Shown: positions 26,001 through 37,518, counted from the first letter of the stretch. The stretch is DNA of 64,000 nt from an uncultured Clostridia bacterium (GCA_934631025.1 CAKTXR010000002.1:124001-188000); one strand, 5' to 3'. Translations and numbers: made by a program. The notes: a model not told the origin generated them from the letters alone.

Positions 26001-27944
26001 ATGGGAGCTGACAATAAGAAAAATAACTATGACGAGAGTCAGATACAGGTGCTTGAGGGCTTGGAGGCCGTGCGCCGCCGCCCCGGTATGTATATAGGCT
26101 CCACCGACGAGCGCGGACTGCATCATCTGGTCTATGAGATCGTCGACAACGCCGTGGACGAGGCGCTGGCCGGCTATTGCAAAAATATTCTGGTGACGCT
26201 CAATAAGGACGGCTCCGTGACCGTTGTGGACGACGGCCGCGGCTTCCCCGTGGGCATTCATCCCAAGATGCACCGCCCCGCGGTCGAGGTGTGCCTCACC
26301 GTGCTGCACGCGGGCGGCAAATTCGGCGGCGGGGGATACAAGGTCTCCGGCGGCCTGCACGGCGTGGGCGCGAGCTGCGTCAACGCGCTGAGCCGCCACC
26401 TGAAGGTGACCGTCTATCAGAGCGGCAAAATCTATCAGCAGGAATACGAGCGCGGCAAGGTGCTCTACGACCTTAAAATCATCGGCGAGACCGACCGCAC
26501 CGGTACGACCATACAGTTCTGGCCGGATGTAAAGACCGGCGAGGATCCCGAACCAGGCATCTTCGAGACCGGCGCATTCGATTTCGACACGCTCAAGACG
26601 CGCTTCCGCGAGATGGCGTTCCTCAACAAGGGCATCCGCATCACGCTGCGCGACGAACGCCCCGAGGAGCCGGTCGAGGTCGACTATCACTACGAGGGCG
26701 GCATCAAGTCGTTCGTCGAATACCTCAACAGCCACAAGACGCCGCTCATTCCCGAGCCGGTGTACATCGAGGGCGTGAAGGACGGCACGACCGTCGAGGT
26801 GGCGCTCCAGTGGAACGACGGCTTTAACGAGAGCATATTCTGCTTTGCCAACAACATCCACACGCCTGAGGGCGGCACGCACCTTGAGGGCTTCAAGCGC
26901 GCGCTGACCCGCGTGGTGAACGACTACGGCCGCAAGATCGGCATGCTCAAGCCCGCCGACGCGAACCTGACCGGCGACGACGTGCGCGAGGGTCTGGCCG
27001 CGGTGATCTCGGTCAAGCTGGTCGAGCCGCAGTTCGAGGGACAGACCAAGGCCAAGCTGGGCAACAGCGAGGTGCGTTCTCTGGTGGATAGCATGGTGGC
27101 CGACAAGCTGGAGAGCTTCTTTGAAGAAAATCCGTCCACAGGCCGGACTGTCATGGACAAGTGCATATCCGCCGCCCGCGCCCGCGAGGCTGCGCGCAAG
27201 GCGCGCGAGGCGACCCGCCGCAAGACCGCGCTTGAATCGGCCTCTCTGCCCGGCAAGCTGGCCGACTGCTCCGAGCGCGATCCGGCCAAGTGCGAGATCT
27301 TCCTCGTCGAGGGCGATTCCGCCGGCGGCTCCGCCAAGAACGGACGCGACCGCCACTTCCAGGCGATCCTGCCCCTGCGCGGCAAGATATTGAACGTCGA
27401 AAAGGTGCGCGTGGACAAGGCGCTGGCCAATCAGGAGATCAAGGCGATGATCACGGCGTTCGGCGGCGGCTTCGGCAAGGATTTCGACGAGACCAAGCTG
27501 CGCTATCACCGCATCGTCTGCATGACCGATGCCGACGTGGACGGCAGCCATATCCGCATACTGATGCTGACGTTCTTCTACCGCTTCATGCCCAAGCTGA
27601 TCGAAAACGGCTATGTCTACATCGCGCAGCCGCCGCTGTACAAGGTGACGCGCGGCAAGACCGAGAAATACGTCTATTCCGACGTTCAGCTCCAGAAGCT
27701 GCTGGACGAGATGGGCCGCGACGCCAAGCCCGACGTTCAGCGCTACAAAGGCCTGGGCGAAATGAGCGCCGAGCAGCTGTGGGAGACCACCATGAACCCC
27801 CAGACGCGCTCGATGTACCGCGTGAGCGTGGCCGACGCCATCGCCGCGGACGAGACGCTGGCGCTGCTCATGGGCGACGACGTGGAGCCGCGCCGCGACT
27901 TCATCGAAAAGAACGCCAAGCTGGTGGCCGATCTGGACATTTAA
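26001..27944 (+). CDS. gyrB: DNA gyrase subunit B
   Basis: 647 residues. GHKL ATPase (EIVDNAVDEALAG with the catalytic Glu/Asn, VVDDGRGFPVG, GGLHGVGASCVNALS), transducer region, TOPRIM domain (LVEGDSAGGSAKNGRD, CMTDADVDGSHIR) and C-terminal QRYKGLGEMSAEQLWETTM. With GyrA it introduces negative supercoils using ATP. AAGGGGTG six bases upstream supports ATG 26001 over a GTG at 25980, which sits inside the expected leader. gyrA follows on the same strand after 89 bases without an obvious terminator. Confidence 0.98.
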   Translation: MGADNKKNNYDESQIQVLEGLEAVRRRPGMYIGSTDERGLHHLVYEIVDNAVDEALAGYCKNILVTLNKDGSVTVVDDGRGFPVGIHPKMHRPAVEVCLTVLHAGGKFGGGGYKVSGGLHGVGASCVNALSRHLKVTVYQSGKIYQQEYERGKVLYDLKIIGETDRTGTTIQFWPDVKTGEDPEPGIFETGAFDFDTLKTRFREMAFLNKGIRITLRDERPEEPVEVDYHYEGGIKSFVEYLNSHKTPLIPEPVYIEGVKDGTTVEVALQWNDGFNESIFCFANNIHTPEGGTHLEGFKRALTRVVNDYGRKIGMLKPADANLTGDDVREGLAAVISVKLVEPQFEGQTKAKLGNSEVRSLVDSMVADKLESFFEENPSTGRTVMDKCISAARAREAARKAREATRRKTALESASLPGKLADCSERDPAKCEIFLVEGDSAGGSAKNGRDRHFQAILPLRGKILNVEKVRVDKALANQEIKAMITAFGGGFGKDFDETKLRYHRIVCMTDADVDGSHIRILMLTFFYRFMPKLIENGYVYIAQPPLYKVTRGKTEKYVYSDVQLQKLLDEMGRDAKPDVQRYKGLGEMSAEQLWETTMNPQTRSMYRVSVADAIAADETLALLMGDDVEPRRDFIEKNAKLVADLDI

Positions 27945-28033
27945 GCGCCCTGAGCGCCGAAAACCGCGCCCCCTGACGGACAAAGACCGTAAAGCGGCGC
28001 GCAACCCCCGAATAAGAGCTGGAGGTGCTCCCT

Positions 28034-30637
<2,604 letters not shown>

Positions 30638-30650
30638 ATAGAAAACGTGC

Positions 30651-30694
30651 GAGCAATCCGCGCGGGGCGATGCTCCGAGGCGGGTTGCTCTTTT
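30651..30694 (+). terminator. Terminator after gyrA
   Basis: Stem GAGCAATCCGC/GCGGGTTGCTC (30651-30661 and 30680-30690, one wobble) with an 18-base loop, then TTTT. Confidence 0.85.
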
Positions 30695-30727
30695 CAAACG
30701 ATCACAGTCAGCAAGGAGAAACAATCA

Positions 30728-31462
30728 ATGCGAAAAATGCGGCTGGACAGGCTGCTCTCGCGCAACGGCTCTTCCCGAAAGGAAGCGGCGGCGCTGGTGA
30801 AGGCGGGGCGCGTGACCGTGGACGGGCGCGCTGTGGGGGACGCGTCGATGCAGGTCGATCTGGACAGCGCGCGCGTGTGTCTGGACGGCGCGCCGCTGCG
30901 CACGAGCAAGCACCTGCACCTGATGATCAACAAGCCCGCGGGCGTATTGACCGCCACGCAGGATCCGCGCGGACAGGCGACCGTCGCCGACTATCTGCCC
31001 CGGAGCTTCCTCGCGCTGGACATCGGCCCGGTGGGGCGGCTGGACAAGGACGTGACCGGGCTGGTGCTCATGACCACCGACGGCCAGCTGGCGCACAGGC
31101 TGATTTCGCCGCGCTGGGAGCAGGACAAGATTTACGTCGCGCGCGTCGAAGGGCGATTGACCGAAGCCGACGCGGCGCGCATGGTCGAAGGGATTGAACT
31201 CAAGGACTTCACCTGCGCCCCCGCGAAGCTGAAAATCCTCAAAGCAGGTGAGGGCGAATCTCTGTGCGAGGTCACCGTCCACGAGGGAAAATATCATCAG
31301 GTCAAGCGGATGCTGGGCGCGCTGGGGCACCCCGTCACGGCGCTGCATCGCCGCTTGATCGCGGGGATTGAGCTGGACGGCGCGCTCGAGGCGGGACAGT
31401 GGCGCGAACTGACCGACGCGGAAAAAGCGCATCTTTATAACGTCACCGATCTGGAGGAATGA
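30728..31462 (+). CDS. Pseudouridine synthase, RsuA/RluB family
   Basis: 244 residues. An N-terminal S4 RNA-binding domain (RLDRLLSRNGSSRKEAAALV, about 4-23) precedes the catalytic domain with GPVGRLDKDVTGLVLMT; the Asp in RLDKD is the catalytic residue. EGKYHQVKRMLGALGHPV is the second family signature. It isomerises a specific uridine in rRNA; the EGKYHQVKRM form is nearer RsuA (16S U516) than RluB, but this is uncertain. AAGGAG lies upstream of the start. The next gene begins after 3 bases. Confidence 0.92.
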   Translation: MRKMRLDRLLSRNGSSRKEAAALVKAGRVTVDGRAVGDASMQVDLDSARVCLDGAPLRTSKHLHLMINKPAGVLTATQDPRGQATVADYLPRSFLALDIGPVGRLDKDVTGLVLMTTDGQLAHRLISPRWEQDKIYVARVEGRLTEADAARMVEGIELKDFTCAPAKLKILKAGEGESLCEVTVHEGKYHQVKRMLGALGHPVTALHRRLIAGIELDGALEAGQWRELTDAEKAHLYNVTDLEE

Positions 31463-31465
31463 ACC

Positions 31466-32071
31466 ATGCCGGACTACTATTATACGCAGGAGCCGGCCAG
31501 CGCGCATAAGGAGCGCTCGATTACGGCGCGCGCGCTGGGGCTGACGCTTTCGTTCGAGACGGACGCGGGCGTGTTTTCTAAAAACGAGCTGGATCCGGGC
31601 AGCCGGCTGCTGATCGAGTCGATGGGCGCGCTTTCCGGCCGCGTGCTCGATCTGGGCTGCGGCTGGGGGCCTGTGGGCACGTTCTTATCGCTGGCCAATC
31701 CGCAGGCGCAGCTGGTCATGTCGGACGTGAACGAGCGCGCGCTCGATCTGGCGCGTCGCAACCTGAAGAACAACGGCGCGAAGGCCGAGGTCGTCGCCAG
31801 CGACGGCTTTGCGGCGCTCGAGGGGACGTTCGATCACGTCGTGACCAATCCGCCCATCCGCGCGGGCAAGGCGCTGATTTACGGCCTGTTCGACACGGCG
31901 CATGAGCGGCTGCGGGAGGGCGGCGCGCTGACGATCGTCATCCGCAAGCAGCAGGGCGCGCCCTCCGCGCTCAAGCATTTGCAGGAGACGTTCGGCAACG
32001 CCGAGGTCATCGCAAAGGGCGGCGGATACTGGATCATCCGCAGCGTCAAGGGAAAGGAAGAGGAAGCATGA
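31466..32071 (+). CDS. RsmC-like class I methyltransferase
   Basis: 201 residues, single-domain version. SAM-binding motif I VLDLGCGWGPVG (about 53-64), motif II MSDVNERAL, and the base-methyltransferase motif VVTNPPIRAGK (about 129-139), which fits N2-guanine methylation of rRNA. The short length matches YbxB-like proteins of Bacillota. It lies between a pseudouridine synthase and a peptidase in one transcript; its stop overlaps the next start (ATGA). Confidence 0.9.
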   Translation: MPDYYYTQEPASAHKERSITARALGLTLSFETDAGVFSKNELDPGSRLLIESMGALSGRVLDLGCGWGPVGTFLSLANPQAQLVMSDVNERALDLARRNLKNNGAKAEVVASDGFAALEGTFDHVVTNPPIRAGKALIYGLFDTAHERLREGGALTIVIRKQQGAPSALKHLQETFGNAEVIAKGGGYWIIRSVKGKEEEA

Positions 32072-33144
32072 ATCAATCGAGAGTCAATCGCGTGGTCGAG
32101 CTGATGAAGCGCGATCATCTGCCGTGCATTCTGGTGAGCGCGACGGAATCTGTGTATTATCTCACGGGGCGCTGGATCTCGCCGGGCGAGCGCATGCTGG
32201 CGCTGGTGATCACGGATAAGGGCGGCGTGCGCCTGTTCGCCAACAAGCTGTTCATGCAGCAGGCCGCGCCCGACCTGCCGCTGACCGAATACGACGACAC
32301 CGAGGACTGCGTTGCCGTTCTGGCGGACGCGCTGCCGAAGGACGTGGGCGCGCTGGGGATCGACAAGCGCTGGCCGAGTCATTTCCTGATCCGTCTGATG
32401 GAAAAGCGGCCGGACATTCAGATGAAGCTCGGCTCCGCGCCGGTGGACGACGCGCGGATGTGCAAGGACGCGGACGAGCTGGACGCCATGCGCAGAAGCT
32501 CCCGCCTGAACGACGAAGTGCTGAAAAAGCTCATGACCACGGTCAGGGCGGGCGAAACGGAGCGCCAGCTGGCTGAGCGCTATGTGGAGATCGCGCGCTC
32601 GATGGGCGCGGCGGGCTACAGCTTCCAACCGCTGGTGTGCTTCGGGGCGAACTGCGCCGAGCCGCATCACGATTCGGACGATACGCCGCTTAAAGAGGGC
32701 GATTCGATCATATTCGACGTGGGGCTTGACCTCAACCACGCCATGAGCGACATGACGCGCACGATGTTCTTCGGCGCGCCGACCGACGAGATGAAGCGCG
32801 TTTACGAGCTGGTGCGCCGCGCCAATCTGGCGGGCAAGGCGGCGGTGAAGCCGGGCGCGCGGCTGTGCGATGTGGATCGCGCGGCGCGGCAGGTGATCGA
32901 GGAAGCGGGCTACGGCGAATACTTCATCCACCGCACGGGCCACGGCATCGGGCTGGAGGTTCACGAGCCGCCGGATGTGAGCGCGGTGTGCGAGCGCGTG
33001 TTGGAGCCGGGCATGATCTTCTCGATCGAACCGGGCATTTACCTGAGCGGGAAGTTCGGCGTGCGCATCGAGGATCTGGTGACGGTGACGCAGGATGGCT
33101 GCGAGGTGCTCAATCAGCTGGAGATTCTCTCGTTTGCCGAATAA
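32068..33144 (+). CDS. Xaa-Pro dipeptidase/aminopeptidase (M24 family)
   Basis: 358 residues. Creatinase-like N-terminal domain (1-125) and a pita-bread catalytic domain with the five metal ligands in context: IIFDVGLDL and SDMTRT (two Asp), HRTGHGIGLEVHE (His), SIEPGIY (Glu) and GVRIEDLVTVT (Glu). It removes or splits residues before proline in the cytosol. The start overlaps the methyltransferase stop by four bases. Confidence 0.92.
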   Translation: MNQSRVNRVVELMKRDHLPCILVSATESVYYLTGRWISPGERMLALVITDKGGVRLFANKLFMQQAAPDLPLTEYDDTEDCVAVLADALPKDVGALGIDKRWPSHFLIRLMEKRPDIQMKLGSAPVDDARMCKDADELDAMRRSSRLNDEVLKKLMTTVRAGETERQLAERYVEIARSMGAAGYSFQPLVCFGANCAEPHHDSDDTPLKEGDSIIFDVGLDLNHAMSDMTRTMFFGAPTDEMKRVYELVRRANLAGKAAVKPGARLCDVDRAARQVIEEAGYGEYFIHRTGHGIGLEVHEPPDVSAVCERVLEPGMIFSIEPGIYLSGKFGVRIEDLVTVTQDGCEVLNQLEILSFAE

Positions 33145-33164
33145 GGCGTTTTGCGCGCTCTGAA

Positions 33165-33199
33165 GCGGCCGAGACCGGCGTTTCGGGGCCGCGCGTTTT
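33165..33199 (+). terminator. Terminator-like hairpin after the M24 peptidase
   Basis: GCGGCC (33165-33170) pairs with GGCCGC (33187-33192), with a GA/TC inner step, followed by GCG and TTTT. Confidence 0.6.
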
Positions 33200-33230
33200 C
33201 ACATGAGAAAAAACACGGGAGGACGGGCGT

Positions 33231-34109
33231 ATGCTCTATCTGCTGTTGCCGTTTTTGTCGTTCATCGCGTCGGTGAAGGCACTGATACAGGGGCGCTTTG
33301 GCCGGCAGTACGGCAAGAACAGTCAGGACGCGGTGATGTACAACTGCGTGATGTTCGCCGCGACGGCGCTGATCTTTTTCATACTGTATCTGTTCTCGGG
33401 CGAGGGGCTGCCGAGCGCGCCGACGGTCTGTCTGGCGGTGGTTGTGGGCGCGTGCAGCGTGGCGTTTCAGTTTTTCTACACGAAGGCGCTGGGGCGCGGC
33501 TCAGTGTCGCTGACGGCGCTGATCAACGGCTTTTATATCCTTTTTCCGACGGTGCTGGGCATAGCGGCCTACGGCGAGAGAATCGTGCCGGTACAGATGG
33601 TGGGCGCGGCGCTGTTCGTGGCGACGATGCTTTTGACCGTCACGCCCGAGCAGGGGCGCAGAAACGACGGCAAGTGGCTGGCGATGGCGCTGGCCTGCAT
33701 GGCGGCCTCGGGCACGGTGAACGCGCTGCAAAAGGTGCATCAGCACACGGCGGCGCACGCCGAGTACACGAGCTTTATCGTCGTGAGCAACATTGCGGCG
33801 TTTGTCTTTTCGTTTTTGATCTATTGGATTCACCGTGCGCGCACGGGCGAGCGCAGAACAGCGCCGTTTACGCCGCGCGTGGTTGCGCCGATCGGTCTGG
33901 TCGGCCTGATACTGGGGCTGTACAACGTGCTGACGCTCTATCTGAGCGGCCGGCTGGACAGCGTGATCATGTATCCGGCGATCAACGTGATCAACATGGC
34001 CTTTACGACCCTCTGGAGCGTGACCGTCTTTAAGGACAAACTCAGCCGCCAAAAAGCGCTGGCCCTTCTGGTCGGCACAGTCTCGGTCGTTCTCATCGGC
34101 AGGGGATGA
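33231..34109 (+). CDS. EamA/DMT-family transporter
   Basis: 292 residues with about ten membrane helices in two repeats. It is clearly paralogous to the product of 35806-36693: both share a SVSLT segment, a K-V/L-HQ motif in the central loop, and a C-terminal block with a YP motif (SVIMYPAINVIN here). The substrate is unknown; DMT members export or import amino acids, sugars or drugs. GGGAGG lies 8 bases upstream. It is probably separate from the peptidase because of the hairpin in between. The stop codon lies inside the palindrome GGGGATGATCCCC. Confidence 0.85.
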   Translation: MLYLLLPFLSFIASVKALIQGRFGRQYGKNSQDAVMYNCVMFAATALIFFILYLFSGEGLPSAPTVCLAVVVGACSVAFQFFYTKALGRGSVSLTALINGFYILFPTVLGIAAYGERIVPVQMVGAALFVATMLLTVTPEQGRRNDGKWLAMALACMAASGTVNALQKVHQHTAAHAEYTSFIVVSNIAAFVFSFLIYWIHRARTGERRTAPFTPRVVAPIGLVGLILGLYNVLTLYLSGRLDSVIMYPAINVINMAFTTLWSVTVFKDKLSRQKALALLVGTVSVVLIGRG

Positions 34110-34245
34110 TCCCCTGCACCTCACACCGCTTCGCGACCGCTGTGCAGCTTCCACACCGCTTCGCGCGTGCAACCCGACTCTTCAGCGCTTGGGGGCGCTT
34201 CGAGTCTGGACGTTGGTGCGTGTAGATAACATCGTTATACAGCCC

Positions 34246-34283
34246 GACCCGTCCGGCCATAAATTGGAGCCGGACGGGTCTTT
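34246..34283 (+). terminator. Intrinsic terminator, 12-pair perfect stem
   Basis: GACCCGTCCGGC (34246-34257) and GCCGGACGGGTC (34269-34280), then TTT. It lies 136 bases past the EamA stop. Before it, CACACCGCTTCGCG occurs twice (34122 and 34152). Confidence 0.85.
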
Positions 34284-34285
34284 CC

Positions 34286-34740
34286 GTGTACCCGAGTGTT
34301 GCGGAGCGTGCAGCGAGAAGCAGGGCGTTGTTATAGCTGAAAGGCTATTGTATTGCTTTTGCACTCACGCCGCGAACCACATGAAGAGAGTCCAGAGAGC
34401 CAATGGCTCTTTGGCGCAGTCTGGGGCGCGTAGCCCCAGCGTACTCCCCGCGGAAAACATAGCAATGCTAATATGCTTGCACAAAAACGTACCTACACCG
34501 CGCCGTTGATTCCGGAACTCCGTCGGGATCGCCATAAGGAAACGCACAAACTCGAAGTGAACCAACAAAGCCCGATAACCGTACGACGCTTGAGAACGCA
34601 CTAATGGCGATCCCGACCCGCGCGGAATAGAAACGCAGCCTCCCGCAAGCCGTCCTGTTTGGCGCTGTGCGTCAAACAGCAGGCGTGAGACGAACGCAAA
34701 ACATATCGATAGAACCGCCAACTTCACACACTATACGCAA
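34286..34740 (+). other. GC-poor non-coding island with inverted repeats
   Basis: Composition differs from the flanks: bases 34441-34500 and 34681-34740 each count 28 G+C of 60 (47%). A 14-base perfect inverted repeat (GTCGGGATCGCCAT at 34522-34535, its complement at 34604-34617) and smaller palindromes (AGAGCCAATGGCTCT, CTGGGGCGCGTAGCCCCAG) are present. A 120-codon frame on the minus strand (34365-34727) has no ribosome binding site. It may be a structured RNA, a repeat element or a decayed insertion. Confidence 0.5.
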
Positions 34741-34743
34741 AGA

Positions 34744-34767
34744 AGCGCCCGCAATAAACGGGCGGCT
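34744..34767. terminator. Hairpin terminator near the AraC gene end
   Basis: AGC-GCCCG pairs with CGGGC-(g)-GCT around a 7-base loop. The T tract is better on the plus strand (TTTCCTTTT), but its place just past the AraC stop suggests use on the minus strand too. Confidence 0.5.
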
Positions 34768-34796
34768 TTCCTTTTATATAGGCTTTGTGCGTGCGG

Positions 34797-35636
34797 TCAG
34801 ATCGTCCGCGCGCCGAGAGAGCGGCTTTTGCGCGCCTTGGCAGGCGTGACGCCATAGGTCTTGACGAACAGGCGGCAGAAATGGCTGAAGCTGGAAAAGC
34901 CGACGCTCTCGCAGATGGCTTCATAGCTCTCCTCGCTCGAGACAACCAGCTCCCACGCGTATTTCATGCGCACCGTGTTCACATAGTCCCGCGGCGTCAT
35001 GCCGAGGTACTTTCTGGTCAGCCGGCAGAGCTGCGCGTGGCTGAAATTCGACAGCCGCAGAAAGACGCTCACGCCGCCGGCCGCGTTTGCGGGCCGGTTC
35101 ATCTCGGCCAGCAGGGCGGCAAAGGAGGGCGGCATGGCGCTTTCCGACTGATCGCGGCCCTTGATGATTGCGGCAAGCACCTCGCCCAGGAGCACGCGGC
35201 ACAGCGGCGTTCGCTCGGCGGCGGGGAGCGCGAAAAGCCGGTCGCAGAGCGCGGCGAAGGCCGTCCGTTCTCCGCTGCGGAGACGGGCGCGGGGCGGCGC
35301 ATCCGTAAGGGCGAAATCGTCCGAAAGACCGTAGGCGCAGAGGAACTTCTCAACCTCGGACGGAACGACCGAGAGCGCGGCGACATTTGTGCCCTCCGTC
35401 TGGCCGCCGAGGGCGTGGAGATCGGAGGGGCGCAGGAAGAACAGATCGCCCTCGGCGCAGCACGTTTCAGCGCCGTTCACGCTATGCACGCACGAGCCGG
35501 ACAGGACGCAGATCACCTCATAAAAATCATGGCTGTGCGGCGTGCCCATGAGCGGACGGCCCAGCGTCTGCTGAAAGAAATAGCCGTCGGCGTTGAAGCA
35601 TCCGCCCATGGACGCGCGCAGGAGACGATGCGGCAT
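34797..35636 (-). CDS. AraC-family transcriptional regulator
   Basis: 279 residues. An N-terminal cupin-like sensor (about 20-110; HSHDFYEVICVLSG, then EGDLFFLRPSDLHAL) and a C-terminal double helix-turn-helix (about 185-275; FSHAQLCRLTRKYLGMTPRDYV and FSSFSHFCRLFVKTYGVTPAKAR, each given as a core). Such regulators respond to sugars. The start at 35636 has GGAGG ten bases upstream; the longer open frame would run through the promoter. It is divergently transcribed from the permease/isomerase/oxidoreductase operon at 35806-39758, its likely target. Confidence 0.9.
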   Translation of the reverse strand: MPHRLLRASMGGCFNADGYFFQQTLGRPLMGTPHSHDFYEVICVLSGSCVHSVNGAETCCAEGDLFFLRPSDLHALGGQTEGTNVAALSVVPSEVEKFLCAYGLSDDFALTDAPPRARLRSGERTAFAALCDRLFALPAAERTPLCRVLLGEVLAAIIKGRDQSESAMPPSFAALLAEMNRPANAAGGVSVFLRLSNFSHAQLCRLTRKYLGMTPRDYVNTVRMKYAWELVVSSEESYEAICESVGFSSFSHFCRLFVKTYGVTPAKARKSRSLGARTI

Positions 35637-35666
35637 GACGTGTTTTCCTCCGTTCTCTTTTTTGCT

Positions 35667-35695
35667 ATTGTACACTGCCTCGAAAAAAATGTCCA
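35667..35695 (-). promoter_or_regulatory. Sigma-A promoter of the AraC-type gene
   Basis: Minus strand: TGGACA (35690-35695), 17 bases, TACAAT (35667-35672). Short leader of about 25 bases. Confidence 0.8.
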
Positions 35696-35746
35696 GCGCT
35701 TCTGTGCGGATGATCATTAAGAGCAGTTTTTTGATAACTGAGAGGA

Positions 35747-35775
35747 TTGTCTTGCCGCGCGCCTTCTGGCATAAT
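35747..35775 (+). promoter_or_regulatory. Sigma-A promoter of the EamA-isomerase-oxidoreductase operon
   Basis: TTGTCT (35747-35752), 17 bases, CATAAT (35770-35775) preceded by TGG (extended -10). The 51 bases between this and the AraC-gene promoter (35696-35746) are the obvious place for operators; no clear direct repeat was found. Confidence 0.75.
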
Positions 35776-35805
35776 GGGCCTGTAAGAAGGAAGGAGCGAT
35801 GCAAA

Positions 35806-36693
35806 ATGGCGGCATATTTTCTGCTGAGCCTGTCGATTCTCTCGGCGGCGGCGAACAATCTGCTCCTGCACAAATTCGGCAATCGCGGCATTGAGGGGCT
35901 GAGCGGCGCGCTGCTGTTCAACGCGGCCGTTTCGGGCGTGTGGATTGTGCTGCTCGGCGCGGCGGCGGCTCTGACGGGCGGTCTGGCGTTCGACGCGGCG
36001 AGTATCGGCTGGGGAATGCTCTATGGCGGCGTGACGGCGGCGTTTCTGCTGTTCAAGATGCAGGCCATGGCGAGCGGGCCGGTTTCGCTGACCTCGTTCA
36101 TCGGCTGCGCGTCGCTGCTCATATCGACCGGCTTCGGCGTGTTCGTGCTGGGCGAATCGGCGAGCGGAATGCAGGCGGCGGGCGTGGCGCTGCTCATGGT
36201 CGCGCTGTTCCTGATCGTTTCGCCCAAAAGCGATCAGGCGGCGCGGACGTGGAAGCTCTGGTGCGCGGGCTTTTTCGTGTGCAGCGCGGCGGTCGGGATC
36301 ATATTCAAGCTGCACCAGCGCTCCGCATCGGCGGCCAAAATTTCCGAGATGATGCTTGCAGCGGCGCTGACCTCGGCGGTCATATTTATCGCCGTCGCCT
36401 TTGCCGTGTCCGGAAAGCGCCGTCCGAGCGCGCTGCCGGCGGGCGCGTGGCCGTATATTCTCGGTTCGGGGCTTTTCGGGTGCGTCTACAACCGGCTGAA
36501 CATTTTTCTGGCGGGGCAGCTCCCCAGCGTCGTGTTTTATCCAACGTTTAACGGCGCGGTGATTCTGCTTTCGACGCTCTGCGGCCTGCTTTTTTTCAGG
36601 GAACGGCTCAAGGGGCGGCAGGCGATCGGAATGCTTGCGGGGATTGCCGCGCTGCTGCTCGCATCGGGCGCGGTCGATTCGTTTTTTGCATAG
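35806..36693 (+). CDS. EamA/DMT-family transporter, first gene of the sugar operon
   Basis: 295 residues, about ten membrane helices. Paralogue of the 33231-34109 product (shared VSLT segment, KLHQR in the central loop, SVVFYPTFNGAV near helix 9). AAGGAG lies 12 bases before ATG 35806. It leads an operon with a sugar isomerase/epimerase-like protein and two oxidoreductases, so it probably moves the sugar substrate or product of that pathway. Direction and substrate are unknown. Confidence 0.85.
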   Translation: MAAYFLLSLSILSAAANNLLLHKFGNRGIEGLSGALLFNAAVSGVWIVLLGAAAALTGGLAFDAASIGWGMLYGGVTAAFLLFKMQAMASGPVSLTSFIGCASLLISTGFGVFVLGESASGMQAAGVALLMVALFLIVSPKSDQAARTWKLWCAGFFVCSAAVGIIFKLHQRSASAAKISEMMLAAALTSAVIFIAVAFAVSGKRRPSALPAGAWPYILGSGLFGCVYNRLNIFLAGQLPSVVFYPTFNGAVILLSTLCGLLFFRERLKGRQAIGMLAGIAALLLASGAVDSFFA

Positions 36694-36721
36694 GAAATCT
36701 ATGAAACAGGAGGGAGAAAAC

Positions 36722-37501
36722 ATGAACGCATCAAGACTTGTCGCGTCGACCATGACGTTCCGCACATATCCGCTCGAGAGGGCGCTCGAGGCGCTGGCCC
36801 GGGCGGGCTTCGAGCGGGTGGAGCTTTGCACGGTCGGCGACTGGGTGCCGCATTTCGACGTGGCCCATGCGACCGATCGCTCGATCGCCGAATGCGCGGC
36901 GGCCTTCAAACGCACCGGCATGAAGGCGGCGGCGATCAACATCAGCGGCGAAATGACGCTCGAGCAGATGGAAAACGGCTATGCGCTGGCGCGGGAGCTG
37001 GGCGCGGGCGTCGTGACCTACTGCTGCGGCAACCCGAAGCCGGATATTGCGCGGGAAGAGCTGCTCCATGAGCGCGCCCGATTCAATTCGCGGCTCGCCG
37101 ATCTGGGCGATCGCTATGGCGTGATCTGCTCGATTGAAGCGCCGCACAAGAAATCGCTGGCCGAGCGCCGCTGCGAGATCGACGAATACTGGGCGCTTCA
37201 GGACGAGCGCGTCAAGTGTACGTTTGACACGGCGCATCTGGTCTATGCGGGCGAATCGCTCCTCGACGCGGCGCGGGCCTATGCGCCGAGAACCGCGCAC
37301 GTCCATCTCCGCGACGCGGTGAAGGGCAATTCGCTCATGCGTTATGGCGAGGGCGACGTGGATTTCGCCGCCGTGCTGGAGATTTTCCGGAAGGTCGGCT
37401 ATAAGGGCTGCTATTCAATGGAATATCCGACCGATTCGGACGAAGAAGCGGTCGAGAGGCTGGCCGCGTCCGTGAACTATCTGTCGAAATTCGGTCTGTA
37501 A
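36722..37501 (+). CDS. Sugar-phosphate isomerase/epimerase-like TIM-barrel protein
   Basis: 259 residues, xylose-isomerase-like (AP endonuclease 2 family) barrel. Likely metal ligands: Glu in VICSIEAPHKK (about 140), Asp and His in CTFDTAHLVYAG (about 168), His in TAHVHLRDA (about 195) and Glu in CYSMEYPT (about 236). Family members are isomerases, epimerases, dehydratases or, with Gfo/Idh partners, 3-keto-glycoside lyases. GGAGGGAG precedes the start. It lies 28 bases after the permease and 17 before the first oxidoreductase. Confidence 0.85.
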   Translation: MNASRLVASTMTFRTYPLERALEALARAGFERVELCTVGDWVPHFDVAHATDRSIAECAAAFKRTGMKAAAINISGEMTLEQMENGYALARELGAGVVTYCCGNPKPDIAREELLHERARFNSRLADLGDRYGVICSIEAPHKKSLAERRCEIDEYWALQDERVKCTFDTAHLVYAGESLLDAARAYAPRTAHVHLRDAVKGNSLMRYGEGDVDFAAVLEIFRKVGYKGCYSMEYPTDSDEEAVERLAASVNYLSKFGL

Positions 37502-37518
37502 GCGGGAGGGAAAGCAGC

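Noticed and set aside
28025..28033. GTG start for gyrA at 28025
   Set aside because: It overlaps the GGAGGTG ribosome binding site itself; the TTG at 28034 has a normal six-base gap.
34365..34727. 120-codon minus-strand open frame in the GC-poor island
   Set aside because: It crosses both arms of the inverted repeat, has no ribosome binding site and does not resemble a folded protein; more likely a frame over a non-coding element.
33145..35805. Guanidine-type or other riboswitch before the EamA genes
   Set aside because: The leader of the 35806 gene is only about 25 bases, and the 86-base gap before 33231 is mostly a terminator hairpin; no aptamer consensus seen.
34797..35921. Longer AraC-type frame starting at 35921
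   Set aside because: It would include its own promoter (35667-35695) and the divergent EamA start; the start at 35636 has a ribosome binding site.
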